Counted from the stretch's first letter, positions 20,801 to 27,132 are shown. The stretch is DNA of 64,000 nucleotides from Actinoplanes sp. DH11 (GCF_020873875.1 NZ_JAHWGU010000026.1:1-64000); one strand, 5' to 3'. A program made the numbers and translations. Notes: generated by a model not told the origin, from the sequence alone.

Positions 20801-21850
20801 CGGGTCGACGACCCGGACACCCAAGCCCGGCACCGGCAGACCGCAGGAGCCCGCGACCCGGGCGCCGGTCGGCCAGTTGATGGTGATCGATCCACATGTC
20901 TCCGTGCTGCCGTAGGCGTCGAGCAGCGGCACGTCGAACAGCTCCTCGAACGAGCGGCGCAGCTCGGCGCTGGTGACGGATCCGCCCACCAGGCCCATCC
21001 GCAGCCGCGGCGCCCGGAACCCGTCGCGGCGAGCGGCCCGGACCAAGTGGTGGTACATCGTCGGCACGCCGGCCAAGAACGTGGCCTCGTCACTCTCCAG
21101 CGCCTCCATCACCTCGTCGGCGGCCAGCCCGTCGATCAACCGGGCGGACGCGCCGACGGCGGTCACCCCGAGCACGCAGGCGATGTGCGAGAGGCTGTGG
21201 AACAGTGGAAGCGGCCAGACCACCCGGTCCTCGGCGCAGAGCCCGGGAACGGGTACGTAACAGGCCGCGACCGACCAGAGACAGTTGCGCTGCGTGGAGA
21301 GCACGCCCTTGGGCCGGCCAGTGGTGCCGGAGGTGTACAGCATCCAGGCCAAGTCGTCCAGGCCGAGATCGTCTCGGGGCGCCCGGGTCGGCTCCTCGGT
21401 GGCCATCTGCTCCAGGGACCGAACCCCAGCCGGTGCGGGTTCGGTCCCGGCCGCCACCACCGTGAACTGTCCCCGACCGTTGCACACCCGGTCGATCCGG
21501 TCCAGGTGCGCGTCGTCGGTGATGACGACCGAGGCGCCGCTGTCGTCCAGCAGATATGCCAGCTCCGGGTCGGTGACTCGCGGGTTCAGGGGCACACCGA
21601 TGGCGCCGGCCCGGGTCGTCGCGAGGTAGGCCTCCACCGTCTCGACCCGGTTGCCGAGGCAGATCGCGACCCGGTCCCCGGTCTGCAAGCGAAGGTCGGC
21701 CAGGGCGCCGGCGATTCGCCCGGTACGGCGTTCGAGCTCCGCCCAGGTCACCTGACGTGTCGCGTCCTGGAACGCGATCTTGTCGCCGAATCGCTCCGCG
21801 TTGGCGCGCAGCAGCTCGGGCAGCGGCTTGATCAGCTCGGTACGCAGCAT
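8879..21850 (-). CDS. Modular type I PKS with AHBA-type loading module and extension modules 1-2 (PKS A)
   Basis: Starter PKS of 4323 residues. The loading module has an adenylation domain (1-510; TSGTTGRPKG near 175, GWYRTGDL, GKVTR), a degenerate KR (about 522-955; no catalytic Tyr or Asn) and an ACP with Ser1008 in LGLTS. Module 1 has a KS (Cys1244), an AT with GHSQGE and YASH (methylmalonyl-CoA), a KR with GVWG and no LDD (A-type) and an ACP near 2533; it lacks DH. Module 2 has a KS (Cys near 2764), an AT with GHSIGE and HAFHS (malonyl-CoA), a DH with intact HxxxGxxxxP near 3520, a KR with LDD (B-type) and an ACP near 4205. A docking region follows from about 4250. The N-terminus MLRTELIKPLPELL resembles AHBA loading domains as recalled for RifA. 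The start at 21850 is preferred to an upstream one because it avoids overlap with the phosphatase gene. Confidence 0.93.
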   Translation of the reverse strand: MLRTELIKPLPELLRANAERFGDKIAFQDATRQVTWAELERRTGRIAGALADLRLQTGDRVAICLGNRVETVEAYLATTRAGAIGVPLNPRVTDPELAYLLDDSGASVVITDDAHLDRIDRVCNGRGQFTVVAAGTEPAPAGVRSLEQMATEEPTRAPRDDLGLDDLAWMLYTSGTTGRPKGVLSTQRNCLWSVAACYVPVPGLCAEDRVVWPLPLFHSLSHIACVLGVTAVGASARLIDGLAADEVMEALESDEATFLAGVPTMYHHLVRAARRDGFRAPRLRMGLVGGSVTSAELRRSFEELFDVPLLDAYGSTETCGSITINWPTGARVAGSCGLPVPGLGVRVVDPDTGLDVPYDAEGEVWVRGPSVMAGYHNQPEATEAVLRDGWYRTGDLVRRDDSGYFTVTGRIKELIIRGGENIHPVEVEDVIRQVPGVADVAVAGKPHETLGEVPVAFVVPGPDGVDPAELLAFCREHLTHFKVPEELYEITEVPRTASGKVTRHLLLSRPALLRAGTGGHFDTLFRLEWNPLSSVTAPSAGPGHCVVTGPSAMAVAGRLRAAGLSADVVADADGLRDRAGAAPAMVILAHAEPGVPAAPTDDLPAAAGRLAAAASGWLADPAVAGIPLVLLTWHAVATTPDEDVPDPAQAAMWGWAGSVQNTHPGRLVVVDLPDDESSPACVPAVLAAGAAQAAVRSGTILLPRLARAGARTENTRLDIGRTVLLTGADGEPGAAIARHLVAGHGIRHLILAVGPDPAGGPVQALKAELTRLGARVTVERCALSDRDALDALLAGQKRRLGAVVHVASGAGRESEHLAEAVNLDAATRSLGLSAFLILSSVSGLLGGTAATAAEAAAAAALNAVAQCRHAAGQPAVALAYGAWEAAGAASAAPGIGALSTADGLAMLDVAVTGDRPLLAAMRLDVDGVGGPAAVPAPLLGLVEMPWQNAAPDGDRRAALCRTLAAMPPTERRHHLIGLVRTAANEALGRAGEAPPGADRSFHELGLTSVVAVALRDRLAAATGLRLPATLAFDRPTPAAVAERLLMLLTSTTAAPARTRPAAATAPPPDEPIAIVSMACRLPGGITSPDDLWNVVVGEVDAISEFPDDRGWDFAELFGPDPTGTRPGRSHTRHGGFLYDAAGFDAGFFGISPREALAMDPQQRVLLELSWELFERAGIDPDTQRGAEIAVFAGAMRQDYASGVGRVPETSAGYLDIGTAGGVVSGRISYTLGLQGPAVTVDTACSSSLVATHLAMQALRRGECTLALAGGVAIMASPRAFVEFSRQRALAPDGRCKAFAAAADGTAWSEGAGLLLLERLSDAHRNGHRVLATIRGSAVNQDGASNGMTAPSGPAQERVIRRALAAAGLNAADVDLVEAHGTGTPLGDPIEAQALLATYGQGRPQDEPVWLGSLKSNIGHAQAAAGVAGVIKAVQAMRHGVLPRTLHVDQPTPEADWETGAVALLHDARDWPVTGRPRRCAVSSFGVSGTNAHLILEGATEPASPPEPPRAGWVPWPISAASEPALRAQAGRLAEAAGGGLDRHAVARMLAGGRAALEHRVVILAEEVGVAVTAARMTATGRTGPSVITGRADVEGSVAFVFPGQGAQWAGMGRELLETAPVFAARLQECAEALSTEVDWSLHDVLRGVPGAPDLDRVDVVQPVTFAVMVSLAALWQSAGVQPGTVVGHSQGEVAAACVAGALNLADATRVVVRRARLIAARLAGRGGMAFVPMSPAEAGERLAPWGDDLSVAAVNGPASVIISGAVEPLDELLSQLTVEGVRAKRVPVDYASHSVQVESIEQDLKEALGGIRPVGGTVPIWSTVDNRWVDGAQLTGDYWYRNLRQPVRFAEATDALLASGYGFFLEVSAHPVLVPALREHTERAGARTAVVGTLRRDDGGPRRMLTSLAEAHVRGLPVDWSSLIPGPGPVADLPTYAFQHSRYWLAAESPDPDTDGVPPADRAFWAAVEREDVRSVTDAMAVTGDGAAERAVSPAVPVLAAWRRWRQNRDLMDSWRYRIDWRRLPGIGGAPVGRWLAVVPHGDTEAAVVRDALTAAGIDIAALSITPEQATRENLAGLLRDTAEPAGVLCLLGLDARPMPGHPGVTAGLAGVHALIAALGDAGVAAPMWTLTRCAVPNSPGGGSPRPEQALIWGFGLAAALEHPRRWGGLIDLPEVLDERAGHRLAAVLGGPEDQVAIRRSGAFGRRLVRAPLPAGDEPQPWRPRGTVLITGGTGGVAGHVARRLAAEGAKHLILVSRRGDDAPGAERLVTELRGLGARVTLAAGDIAERATVDRLLAGVPADRPLTAVVHAAGVGEFRSIDESDVADLTRIMAGKVAGAAHLDAALAGVPLDAFVLVSSNAGVWGAGGQAAYGAANAYLDALAARRRASGGNATSIAWGAWAGAGMSSVDGNAERLSRRGVLPMPADQAVAALLREAGTGVPTISVADVDWRRFAPAFTSGRPSPLLSELPEAAPQAPPLTEAAAPDRSPLDALPASARRAAFLDLIRHEAALVLGHGDASAIDPGRAFREQGFDSMTAVELRVRLVDAIGRALPSTVVFDHPSAAALAAHLAGAESTAPAGPAAPRPDDDDPIAIVAMSGRFPGGARTPEELWDLVVAAREAAVPFPTDRGWDLDRLFDPTPDRPGTSHVRAGGFLTDADRFDAEFFGISPREALAMDPQQRLLLESAWELLERAGVDPHSLRGSRTGVFAGAFHQGYGDGTGPARDGVEGYFVTGNALSVMSGRVAYTFGLEGPAVTVDTACSSSLVALHLAAQALRSGECDLAMAGGVTVMASPDGFVEFSRQRGLSADGRCRAFGAGADGTGWAEGVGVLLLERLSDARRNGHPVLALVRGSAVNSDGASNGLTAPNGPSQQRVIREALANGGLTAADVDLVEGHGTGTELGDPIEAHAVLATYGQGRDPDRPAWLGSLKSNLGHTQAAAGVAGVIKVVQAMRHGVLPRTLHAAEPSTRVDWESGAVRLLNRQRPWPDHGRPRRAAVSSFGISGTNAHVILEQAPAEPADTTPRTPLPVVPWLLAAKTPEGLTDQATRLLAATEGMPPANVGLTLTTRAALPFRAVVAAPDSDRLRAQLRELAAGNPRGQVVAGTPVSGRLAFLFTGQGAQRAGMGHGLYQAYPAFAEAFDETAAELDRHLDRQLADIVFGDDQGLLDRTEFTQPGLFAVEVALYRLLESWGVRPDVVAGHSIGELSAAHVAGVLTLADACCLVAARGRLMQELPGGGAMCVVEATEAELAEHLDGLADRVSIAAVNGPHAVVVSGDDEVVSRLVRSFHQLGRRTKRIRASHAFHSPHMEPMLDRYRGVVAELDLRPPAIPLVSTRTGAPASAEMLLSPDHWTEQVRQGVRFADAVRALHAERVSTYLELGPGGVLTAMVQDCLGEDADTVAAVPTLRRDRDEPEAVVAAVAGLHVRGVAVDWPALFAGSGARPVQLPTYPFRGRRYWLAPERTGDVGAAGIEALDHPLLTAAVRVPDEDGLVCTGRLGSGGHVWLRDHVVAGTVLVPGTCLIDLAARAGVELGYGAVDELIIEAPLVMPEYGDLQLRVTVGSIDATGRRPVRIHTGRAEEPEWTRHATGLLSPGSPREPMSFAAQWPPRAAAPVDITDFYARMAADGYEYGPPFQGLRAVWTRGVEIFAEVVLPDEVFQGAERHVVHPALLDAALHAASFGALDTRREGKTLLPFAWNGVTVHTPGSAALRLRIVPAGADAVRLEAAGPEGTSVVTVERLLFRPMAAAARPSSLFRVEWRPLPPGDPAPVAPAAVVDLTTGTDLLRRALDAAQSADDARVVLLTRNATTGNPDAAAVWGLIRSAQLEQPGRFVLVDLDDDPASRAAVADLPVDAEPQLAVRAGAAHVPRLARHTAADRPAALDPAGTVLITGGTGLIGGLAARRLVTDHGVRHLLLLSRSGPAAESADGLRAELAELGATVAVRACDAGDRDALAAALAAVPAAHPLIGVVHAAGVLDDGVLDSLSPERLATVWRPKADAARHLDELTRDDDLALFVLFSSAAGTLGSPGQSGYAAANAYLDALAVRRRSAGLPALSLAWGLWAQASEMTRHLGHGDPAKTGRGGMAALDSAEALDIFSAALGSPEPVLVPARLNLAGLAPEPAGSVSPLLRGLVRRRAAVRGRDAAAGGSQRERIAGLAPADRAAALLRLVRAEAAAALGHTGGELLEPERAFQEAGFDSLTAVDLRNRLTRATEVRLPAGLVFDHPNPVALAGHLDEQIGGTAGPVTPPVLAELDRLERLLAVAPDEAIREQVVGRLGRLAERWRPGTTGDEEIDLGSASDDELFDAIDSELGSS

Positions 21851-21945
21851 GCCATCCACCCGTTCCGGTCGTGCCGTCACGGCGGACGGCCTGAACAGGG
21901 TCAGTCTCGCGGCAGCCCGCCGTCGGCCGAACCCCTGCCGTGCCC

Positions 21946-22644
21946 CTAAGACGCCACCGGGCCGGCCGCCGCGGCAGCCGTCCGAGCCTCGGTGGGCACG
22001 CACCAGCGCAGGATGTCGAAGGCTTCCCGGGCCACCATGTCGGCGCCGGCCGCGCGCAGCTCAGCCTCGTCACCGGGTCCCCAGACGGCGGCCACCGCGC
22101 GCACCCCGGCGGCGTGCGCGCTGGCCAGGTCGGTCACCGCGTCACCCACCATGATCGCCTGCTGAGGCCGGATGCCGAGTTCGTCGAGCGCGCGCCGGAC
22201 CATGTCCGGCGCCGGCTTGGCGCGGGCCACCTCGTCACCGCCGACCACCAGGTCGAACAGGTCCAGGATGCCGAGCTGGCCGAGCAGCGAGCGGGCACGT
22301 ACGCCGCTCTTGCCGGTCGCCACGGCGAGGCGTATTCCGCCGGCACGCAACGTGTGCAGCAGTTCTTCGACGCCGTCGTACATCGGCACCAGGTGAGCCA
22401 GCCGGTAGCTCTCCCGGACGAACGGCTCCTCCATCGCCAGCGGCAGGTCCATCAGGCGCATGATGTCCGGGAAGTAGCGGCCGAGGTGCCGGTTGTACTC
22501 GGTGAACGGCGGCTCGCCCGGCCCGACCACCTCGGCGTACGCGGTACTGAACGCCTGCCGCATGACCTCCGTGCTGTCCACGATCACGCCGTCCATGTCG
22601 AAGACGACCAGGCGTACCGGAGTCGAAGTGAACGTGTGCTGCAT
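21946..22644 (-). CDS. rifM: HAD-superfamily phosphatase, RifM-like (AHBA pathway)
   Basis: HAD hydrolase of 232 residues. Motif I is FDMDGVIVDS with Asp16 and Asp18, motif II lies in LAVATGKSG, the Lys motif in RAKPAPDMV and motif III in IMVGDAVTDLASA. In rifamycin clusters RifM sits beside RifK and RifL and is assigned to the aminoshikimate branch that makes AHBA. Here it follows the oxidoreductase by 32 bases and precedes PKS A, on the same strand. The ATG has a strong GGAGGAA site. The orthology call rests on family plus the K-L-M gene order; the exact phosphate ester substrate is not visible. Confidence 0.85.
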   Translation of the reverse strand: MQHTFTSTPVRLVVFDMDGVIVDSTEVMRQAFSTAYAEVVGPGEPPFTEYNRHLGRYFPDIMRLMDLPLAMEEPFVRESYRLAHLVPMYDGVEELLHTLRAGGIRLAVATGKSGVRARSLLGQLGILDLFDLVVGGDEVARAKPAPDMVRRALDELGIRPQQAIMVGDAVTDLASAHAAGVRAVAAVWGPGDEAELRAAGADMVAREAFDILRWCVPTEARTAAAAAGPVAS

Positions 22645-22676
22645 CGGTTCCTCCAGTGCTCTCGTGCTCGGGGTTG

Positions 22677-23744
22677 TCAGGCCGGGACGCGGTGCGCGGA
22701 GTCGTACAGGCGCTCGATGACGGCGACGGTGCCGCGAGCCTCGGTGATGGCGCGTCCGCGTGCTCCCGGGGCGGTCAGCAGCGCGGGCAACTCGGCGACC
22801 TGCCGGGCGTACTCGGACCCGATCGGCTCGTCAGGAACGGCCACCGGCGTGGTCTCGCCGTGCCGGATGGTGGTCAGCCGGGACGGTCCTTCCCGGTTGG
22901 GGCTGAATCCGAAGGTGCAGCGCAGCGTTGCGGTGGCCGCGCTCCCTTCCACCCGGATCACCGTGACGTCGGTGGCCTCGTGCGACGCCCAGCTGGCGCG
23001 CATCGAGACGGAGACGCCACTGCCGGTCACCAAGAAGCCGCGTGCGGTGTCCTCCACGTCGCCGGTGCCGGCCGTCCCGGCACTGTCCTGCCGCCATGCC
23101 GCGCCGGCTGCCGGGTCGTGCAGGAAGTCGTCGGAGAACGTGGCAACAGCCTGCTCGAACGTGGTCGCTCCGAGCAGCCCGGTGACCGTGTCCAGCAGAT
23201 GCCAGCCCAGGTCGATAAGGGCGCCGCCGCCGGCCTGCCCCCGGTGGGTGAACCAGCCCTTGCCGGCCGGTACCCCGCGGGCACGCACCCAGGCCAGGTC
23301 CAGATGGCGGATCCGGCCCAGCGTGGGCAGCAGGTCGCGCAGTGCCCGCACGTCGGCGCGGTACCGGCCGGCGCTGCCCGCGATCAGGGTCGCCCCACCG
23401 GCGAGTTCGGCGGCCGCGAGCAGGTCGGCCTCCGCGGAGGTGAGGCAGACCGGCTTCTCCAGGAAGACCGGGACGCCGCCGGCCAGCAGCCGCATACCGA
23501 TGTCGGCGTGCAGGTGGTTGGGTGTCGCGACGATCGCCAGGTCGATGTCGGCGGCGGTCAGCGCGCTCACGTCCGGGTACACCGGCACCGTGAGCCCGGC
23601 CCGCTCCACCTCGGCACGGGCGCCGGGCGCCGGGTCGACCACCGCGGCCACCCGGAACCCGGGCTGAGCCAGCAGGCGGGGCAACCAGATCGACCGCGCG
23701 GCCCAGCCGAGACCGACCACGGCCACCCGGAACGGGGCGGTCAC
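22677..23744 (-). CDS. rifL: Gfo/Idh/MocA-family oxidoreductase, RifL-like (AHBA pathway)
   Basis: NAD(P)-dependent oxidoreductase of 355 residues. The N-terminal Rossmann motif is VAVVGLGWAARSIWLPRL. The family signature FLEKPVCLTSAEADLL comes near residue 100, and the C-terminal alpha/beta substrate domain includes GGGALIDLGWHLLDT. In rifamycin RifL supplies the oxidation that, with RifK as transaminase, makes UDP-3-keto-glucose-derived amino sugar for kanosamine supply. The GTG start overlaps the AHBA synthase stop by four bases (GTGA), so the two are translationally coupled. GGAGAGG lies directly upstream. Family assignment is firm; the pathway role follows from the K-L-M order. Confidence 0.87.
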   Translation of the reverse strand: MTAPFRVAVVGLGWAARSIWLPRLLAQPGFRVAAVVDPAPGARAEVERAGLTVPVYPDVSALTAADIDLAIVATPNHLHADIGMRLLAGGVPVFLEKPVCLTSAEADLLAAAELAGGATLIAGSAGRYRADVRALRDLLPTLGRIRHLDLAWVRARGVPAGKGWFTHRGQAGGGALIDLGWHLLDTVTGLLGATTFEQAVATFSDDFLHDPAAGAAWRQDSAGTAGTGDVEDTARGFLVTGSGVSVSMRASWASHEATDVTVIRVEGSAATATLRCTFGFSPNREGPSRLTTIRHGETTPVAVPDEPIGSEYARQVAELPALLTAPGARGRAITEARGTVAVIERLYDSAHRVPA

Positions 23745-24907
23745 CGCCTCTCCAGCACGTCGGCGACGACGTCCGCGATGTCGTGCATCTGCTGCTCCGT
23801 GCCGAGCAGCGTGCGGTGGTGCAGCCACACGGCGTCGCCGTTGATCGCCTCGGCGGTCGGGCACCGGCGGGCGATCTCGTCGACAGTCTCCTCCGGCCCG
23901 TTGACCTCCCAGAATCCGGGGCACCGGTAGATGGCCCGGAAGCCGGCGAACGCCGGCAGGCCGCGGGCGACCAGTTCGTCGACGAAGGCGTTGCGGCGTT
24001 CCTCGCCCATGCCGGGCACCCGGAACATCGCCATGTAGTGCGGGTTCCGGTCGGCTCGCGGGTCGATACGCTGCGGCACCACACCCGAGATCCGGGCCAG
24101 CAGGCCGGACAGGACCGGCCAGCGTTGCTCCCGGGTGTCGATCTGTTCTTCCAGCCGGCCCAGCTGCGCGCGCAGGACGGCGGCGGAGAACTCGTTCATC
24201 CGGAAGTTCGAGCCGGCGACGGCGTGCATGTAGTGCCGGTCGGTCCGGGGCCGCCCGCAACTGTGGCGCAGAAACGCGGCCTCGTGACGTTCCGTGTCCG
24301 GGAAGATCACAGCACCGCCCTCGCCGGCGGTCATCAGCTTGCCGTTCTGGAAGCTGAACGTCGCGACGGAACCCAGCTCGCCGACCCGCTTGCCCTCCCA
24401 GGTGGCGCCGTGCGCGTGCGCGGCGTCCTGGATCAGCGGTACACCGGTATCGGCGGAGAGCTTCGCCAGAGCTGTCATGTCGGCCATCTGACCGGCCATG
24501 TGCACCGGCATGACGGCCGCGGTGCGAGAGGTGACGGCGGCTGCCGCGGCGGCCGGATCGATGTTGTACGTCTCCGGGTCCACGTCGACCGGCACGGCTA
24601 CCGCACCGAGCCGCTGGGCGGCCTGTGACGACGAGATGAAGGTGAACGCCGGAACGATCACCTCGGTCCCCGGCCCGACACCGAGGACCTGCAGCGCCAG
24701 TTCCAGCGCGTGCGTCCCGTTCGTGACGGCGAGCGCGTGCTTGGCGCCGTGGTGAGCGGCGAACTCGTTCTCGAACGAGTCCACGTGGGAGCCGCCCATC
24801 CGCCACCAGCCACTCTGCTCGAGGGCATGGAGCAGGTTCGACCGCTCGGAGTCGTCGAACTGCGGCCAGTCGGGAAACCGGAGTCCGACTTCGGTGGGAG
24901 CAACCAT
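23741..24907 (-). CDS. rifK: 3-amino-5-hydroxybenzoate (AHBA) synthase, RifK-like PLP enzyme
   Basis: PLP-dependent enzyme of the DegT/DnrJ/EryC1/StrS family, 388 residues, the length recalled for RifK. It aromatises 5-deoxy-5-amino-3-dehydroshikimate to AHBA and may also act as transaminase with RifL. Visible landmarks are WWRMGGSHVDSFE at 34-46, VTNGTHALELALQ, Asp161 in DAAHAHGATWEG, which binds the pyridine nitrogen, and the PLP lysine Lys190 in FSFQNGKLMTAGEGG. It is the first gene of the minus-strand operon that leads to PKS A, so starter supply and starter loading are co-transcribed. Among family members, AHBA synthase is preferred to a sugar aminotransferase because RifL, RifM, RifJ and RifN homologues surround it. 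Confidence 0.92.
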   Translation of the reverse strand: MVAPTEVGLRFPDWPQFDDSERSNLLHALEQSGWWRMGGSHVDSFENEFAAHHGAKHALAVTNGTHALELALQVLGVGPGTEVIVPAFTFISSSQAAQRLGAVAVPVDVDPETYNIDPAAAAAAVTSRTAAVMPVHMAGQMADMTALAKLSADTGVPLIQDAAHAHGATWEGKRVGELGSVATFSFQNGKLMTAGEGGAVIFPDTERHEAAFLRHSCGRPRTDRHYMHAVAGSNFRMNEFSAAVLRAQLGRLEEQIDTREQRWPVLSGLLARISGVVPQRIDPRADRNPHYMAMFRVPGMGEERRNAFVDELVARGLPAFAGFRAIYRCPGFWEVNGPEETVDEIARRCPTAEAINGDAVWLHHRTLLGTEQQMHDIADVVADVLERR

Positions 24908-25053
24908 GGCGGCCTACCTTTGCGATTGTGGGCTCGGTTGCCCCAAGTTAGGCCGGTGCGGCATCGCCGTTCTCCCTTACGGACCCCCTAGGTCCCCCTC
25001 AACCGCGCGGCGGCCGGCGTCGAGGAACCGGCCGGCGCGCTAGCGTCCGATCC
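24908..25053. promoter_or_regulatory. Divergent promoter region between AHBA synthase and the RifJ homologue
   Basis: This 146-bp region drives the AHBA-PKS operon leftwards and the RifJ-RifN pair rightwards. GGACC at 24981-24985 and GGTCC at 24991-24995 form a short inverted repeat around CCCTA. On the plus strand TAGCGT at 25041-25046 lies seven bases before the GTG of the RifJ homologue, as a -10 box of a leaderless transcript would. No convincing -35 box is visible for it. Confidence 0.45.
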
Positions 25054-25479
25054 GTGCATCTTCTTCTTCTGAACGGCCCCAACCTGGGCATACTCGGCCG
25101 CCGACAGCCGGAAATCTATGGAACCGACACACTCGCCGACATCGAGGCGGCGGTTGCCCGGGAGGTCGAGCCGCGGGGGTGGACCGTGACCGCGATTCAG
25201 CACGACTGCGAGGGCGCGCTGGTCCGTGCCGTGCAGGACAACTACGACTCGGTCGGGGCGATCGTCAATCCGGGAGCGCTGATGATGGCCGGTTGGTCGC
25301 TGCGTGACGCGCTGGCCGACTATCCCCGGCCCTGGGTCGAGGTGCACCTGTCCAACCTGTGGGCCCGGGAGCAGTTCCGGCACGAGTCGGTGCTGGCGCC
25401 ACTGGCTCTCGGGATGATCGCGGGTCTCGGGCCGATCGGTTACCGGCTCGCCGCGCGGGCGCTGCTGGAGCGGGTGTGA
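25054..25479 (+). CDS. rifJ: Type II dehydratase, aminodehydroquinate dehydratase (RifJ-like)
   Basis: Type II (AroQ) 3-dehydroquinate dehydratase fold, 141 residues. The family start LNGPNLGILGRRQPEIYG carries the catalytic Arg and Tyr region, and EVHLSNLWARE carries the catalytic His. The stretch that in housekeeping enzymes reads THTS after NPG/NAG is replaced by NPGALMMAGWSLRDAL. That divergence fits a specialised enzyme acting on 5-amino-5-deoxy-dehydroquinate rather than shikimate-pathway AroQ. There is no ribosome-binding site; a TAGCGT box seven bases upstream suggests a leaderless start at the GTG. It overlaps the kinase gene by four bases. Confidence 0.88.
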   Translation: MHLLLLNGPNLGILGRRQPEIYGTDTLADIEAAVAREVEPRGWTVTAIQHDCEGALVRAVQDNYDSVGAIVNPGALMMAGWSLRDALADYPRPWVEVHLSNLWAREQFRHESVLAPLALGMIAGLGPIGYRLAARALLERV

Positions 25480-26348
25480 CGGCGAGCTATCTGGGCATCG
25501 ACGTCGGCGGGACGAAGGTCGCTGTCCGTACCGAATCCGGTGCCGCCCCACCGCGCACCAGCAGCCTGCGGTGGCGGCCCGGGGTCAGCGTCGCGGACGA
25601 TCTCGCCGACCTGGCCGCACACCTGCGCGACCTGCCACCGGGGGTGTGTTCGGCGGGTGTCGCCATGCCCGCCACCGTGGACGACGACGGCGCTGTCACC
25701 GCGTGGCCGACCCGGCCCGGCTGGATCGGGGTGGACCTGGCCGCCGCCTTCGGCGGTCTGCTGCCCGGCATCCCGGTCCGCTGGGCCGACGACGGCGGCC
25801 TCGCCGCCCTGGCCGAGTCCCGGGCGCACGGCGCGGACCTGCTCTACGTCGGCGTCGGCACCGGGATCGGGGGCGGTGTCGTGCACGCCGGGCGGTCGTT
25901 GCCCGTGCGCGGCTCCTGCGAACTCGGGCACCTCGTCGTCGACCGCTCAGGGCCACGCTGCGACTGCGGGCGCGCGGGCTGTCTGCAGGCCATCGCCTCG
26001 GGACCGGCGACGCTGCGCAACGCGGCCGCGCTGCGCGGCAGGCCGGTCGGTTTCGCCGAGCTGCGCGACGGATGGCTCTGCGGTGCGGCATGGGCGCGCG
26101 AAGCGGTGGCCGACTCCTGCGCGGCACTGGCCGCGGCAGTGGTCGGCGTGGGAGAGCTGCTCGGCCCGCCCCTGGCCGTGATAGGCGGCGGTTTCGCCGC
26201 CGGCCTGCCCGGCTTCTGCGAGGAGGTCGCCGGACGGACCGCGGCGCTGGCCCGGGCCGGGCACCAGCCACCGGAAGTACGGCCGTCAGCGTACGGCGCG
26301 CTGGCATCTCTGCACGGCGCGGTGCTGCTGGCCCGCTCGACGGTCTAG
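25476..26348 (+). CDS. rifN: ROK-family sugar kinase, RifN-like (kanosamine kinase)
   Basis: ROK kinase of 290 residues. The N-terminal phosphate-binding motif is LGIDVGGTKVAV, the glycine-rich adenosine loop is VGVGTGIGGGVVHAG, and the ROK zinc motif is CDCGRAGCLQAIASG. RifN phosphorylates kanosamine at C6 to feed the aminoshikimate pathway. The GTG start overlaps the dehydratase stop (GTGA), so J and N form a two-gene operon opposite the K-L-M operon. A hairpin just after the stop ends the transcript. Kinase family is certain; kanosamine as substrate is inferred from the neighbours. Confidence 0.87.
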   Translation: MTASYLGIDVGGTKVAVRTESGAAPPRTSSLRWRPGVSVADDLADLAAHLRDLPPGVCSAGVAMPATVDDDGAVTAWPTRPGWIGVDLAAAFGGLLPGIPVRWADDGGLAALAESRAHGADLLYVGVGTGIGGGVVHAGRSLPVRGSCELGHLVVDRSGPRCDCGRAGCLQAIASGPATLRNAAALRGRPVGFAELRDGWLCGAAWAREAVADSCAALAAAVVGVGELLGPPLAVIGGGFAAGLPGFCEEVAGRTAALARAGHQPPEVRPSAYGALASLHGAVLLARSTV

Positions 26349-26350
26349 CG

Positions 26351-26391
26351 GCCGTGTCCAGCCGATCTTCGCGACAGCGACTGGACACGGC
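26351..26391. terminator. Bidirectional hairpin terminator
   Basis: GCCGTGTCCAG at 26351-26361 pairs perfectly with CTGGACACGGC at 26381-26391 across a 19-base loop. It lies exactly between the convergent stops of the ROK kinase and the NAD(P)-binding oxidoreductase. Confidence 0.75.
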
Positions 26392-27042
26392 TCAATAGGC
26401 GACGGTGAAGCGCCGTCCGATGTGTCGCGGGGTCTCGATCTCGTCGATCAGGGCCACGGCGTAGTCCTCCGTGCTGATCCGGCTCTGCCGGGTGGCGTCA
26501 CTGACCAGCCGGTCGCCGCCGGTGCGGTACCGACCGGTCCGGACACCGGGATCGATCATCGCAGCCGGGCTCAGGGAGGTCCACCGCACGTCGCTGACGG
26601 TCCGCAAGTAATCCAGGCCGACGCCGTGCGCGTGCATAACGGTCAACGCCTCGGGCGGCAGACCCGGCATGTCCCACAGCCTCATGCCCGGCATGACCTC
26701 CAGGCTGCCGGCGCCGCCCACCGCGATCAGCCGGGGCGCGGCACCGCCGAGGCCGCGAAGGGCGGTCACCAGCGAGCGCAGCGCCGGCTCGATCAACCGG
26801 ACGTGCCCGGCGCCGTCGCCACCGCCGACCGCGCTGACTACGACGTCACGGTGCTCGGCGACGCGCGCGACGTCCGCGGGATCCAGCACGTCCCCGGTCT
26901 CGACCCGCAGGTCGTCATGCGTCCGGCCCAGCTTCGCGGTGTCCCGCACGACCGCGGTGACCTGATGGCCCCGGGCGAGCGCCTCGTCGGTGATGACGCG
27001 GCCAATCGAGCCGTTCGCACCGATGATCGAGATACGGGCCAT
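26392..27042 (-). CDS. NAD(P)-binding oxidoreductase (SDR/NmrA-like)
   Basis: Atypical short-chain dehydrogenase of 216 residues with the Rossmann motif ISIIGANGSIGRVITDEALARG at the N-terminus and a second conserved stretch RLIAVGGAGSLEV. It lacks the YxxxK catalytic pair of classical SDRs, as usual in NmrA-like proteins. The gene is convergent with the ROK kinase and follows the thioesterase gene on the same strand after 90 bases. A role in the ansamycin pathway is possible from position but cannot be shown. Confidence 0.75.
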   Translation of the reverse strand: MARISIIGANGSIGRVITDEALARGHQVTAVVRDTAKLGRTHDDLRVETGDVLDPADVARVAEHRDVVVSAVGGGDGAGHVRLIEPALRSLVTALRGLGGAAPRLIAVGGAGSLEVMPGMRLWDMPGLPPEALTVMHAHGVGLDYLRTVSDVRWTSLSPAAMIDPGVRTGRYRTGGDRLVSDATRQSRISTEDYAVALIDEIETPRHIGRRFTVAY

Positions 27043-27063
27043 GTCGTCTCCTGAACGATTGTC

Positions 27064-27095
27064 GATGAACCAGGCCGGCGATGAACCAGGCCGGC
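27064..27095. repeat. Tandem duplication of a 16-bp unit
   Basis: GATGAACCAGGCCGGC occurs twice in direct tandem, at 27064-27079 and 27080-27095, in the short gap between the thioesterase stop and the oxidoreductase start. It is probably a recent slippage duplication, with no known function. Confidence 0.7.
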
Positions 27096-27132
27096 GAGAG
27101 CCCGCCCCGCCGGTGAGCCGGCCACGGCGCGG

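Noticed and set aside
21940..21948. CCCCTA near the 3' end of the phosphatase gene as another regulator site
   Set aside because: It is formed by the phosphatase stop codon and adjoining bases inside an operon, not in a promoter.
21851..22003. An ATG at 22003 as the start of PKS A
   Set aside because: It would overlap the phosphatase gene by 58 bases and add 51 residues unlike any loading-domain start; the ATG at 21850 begins directly with the adenylation-domain N-terminus.
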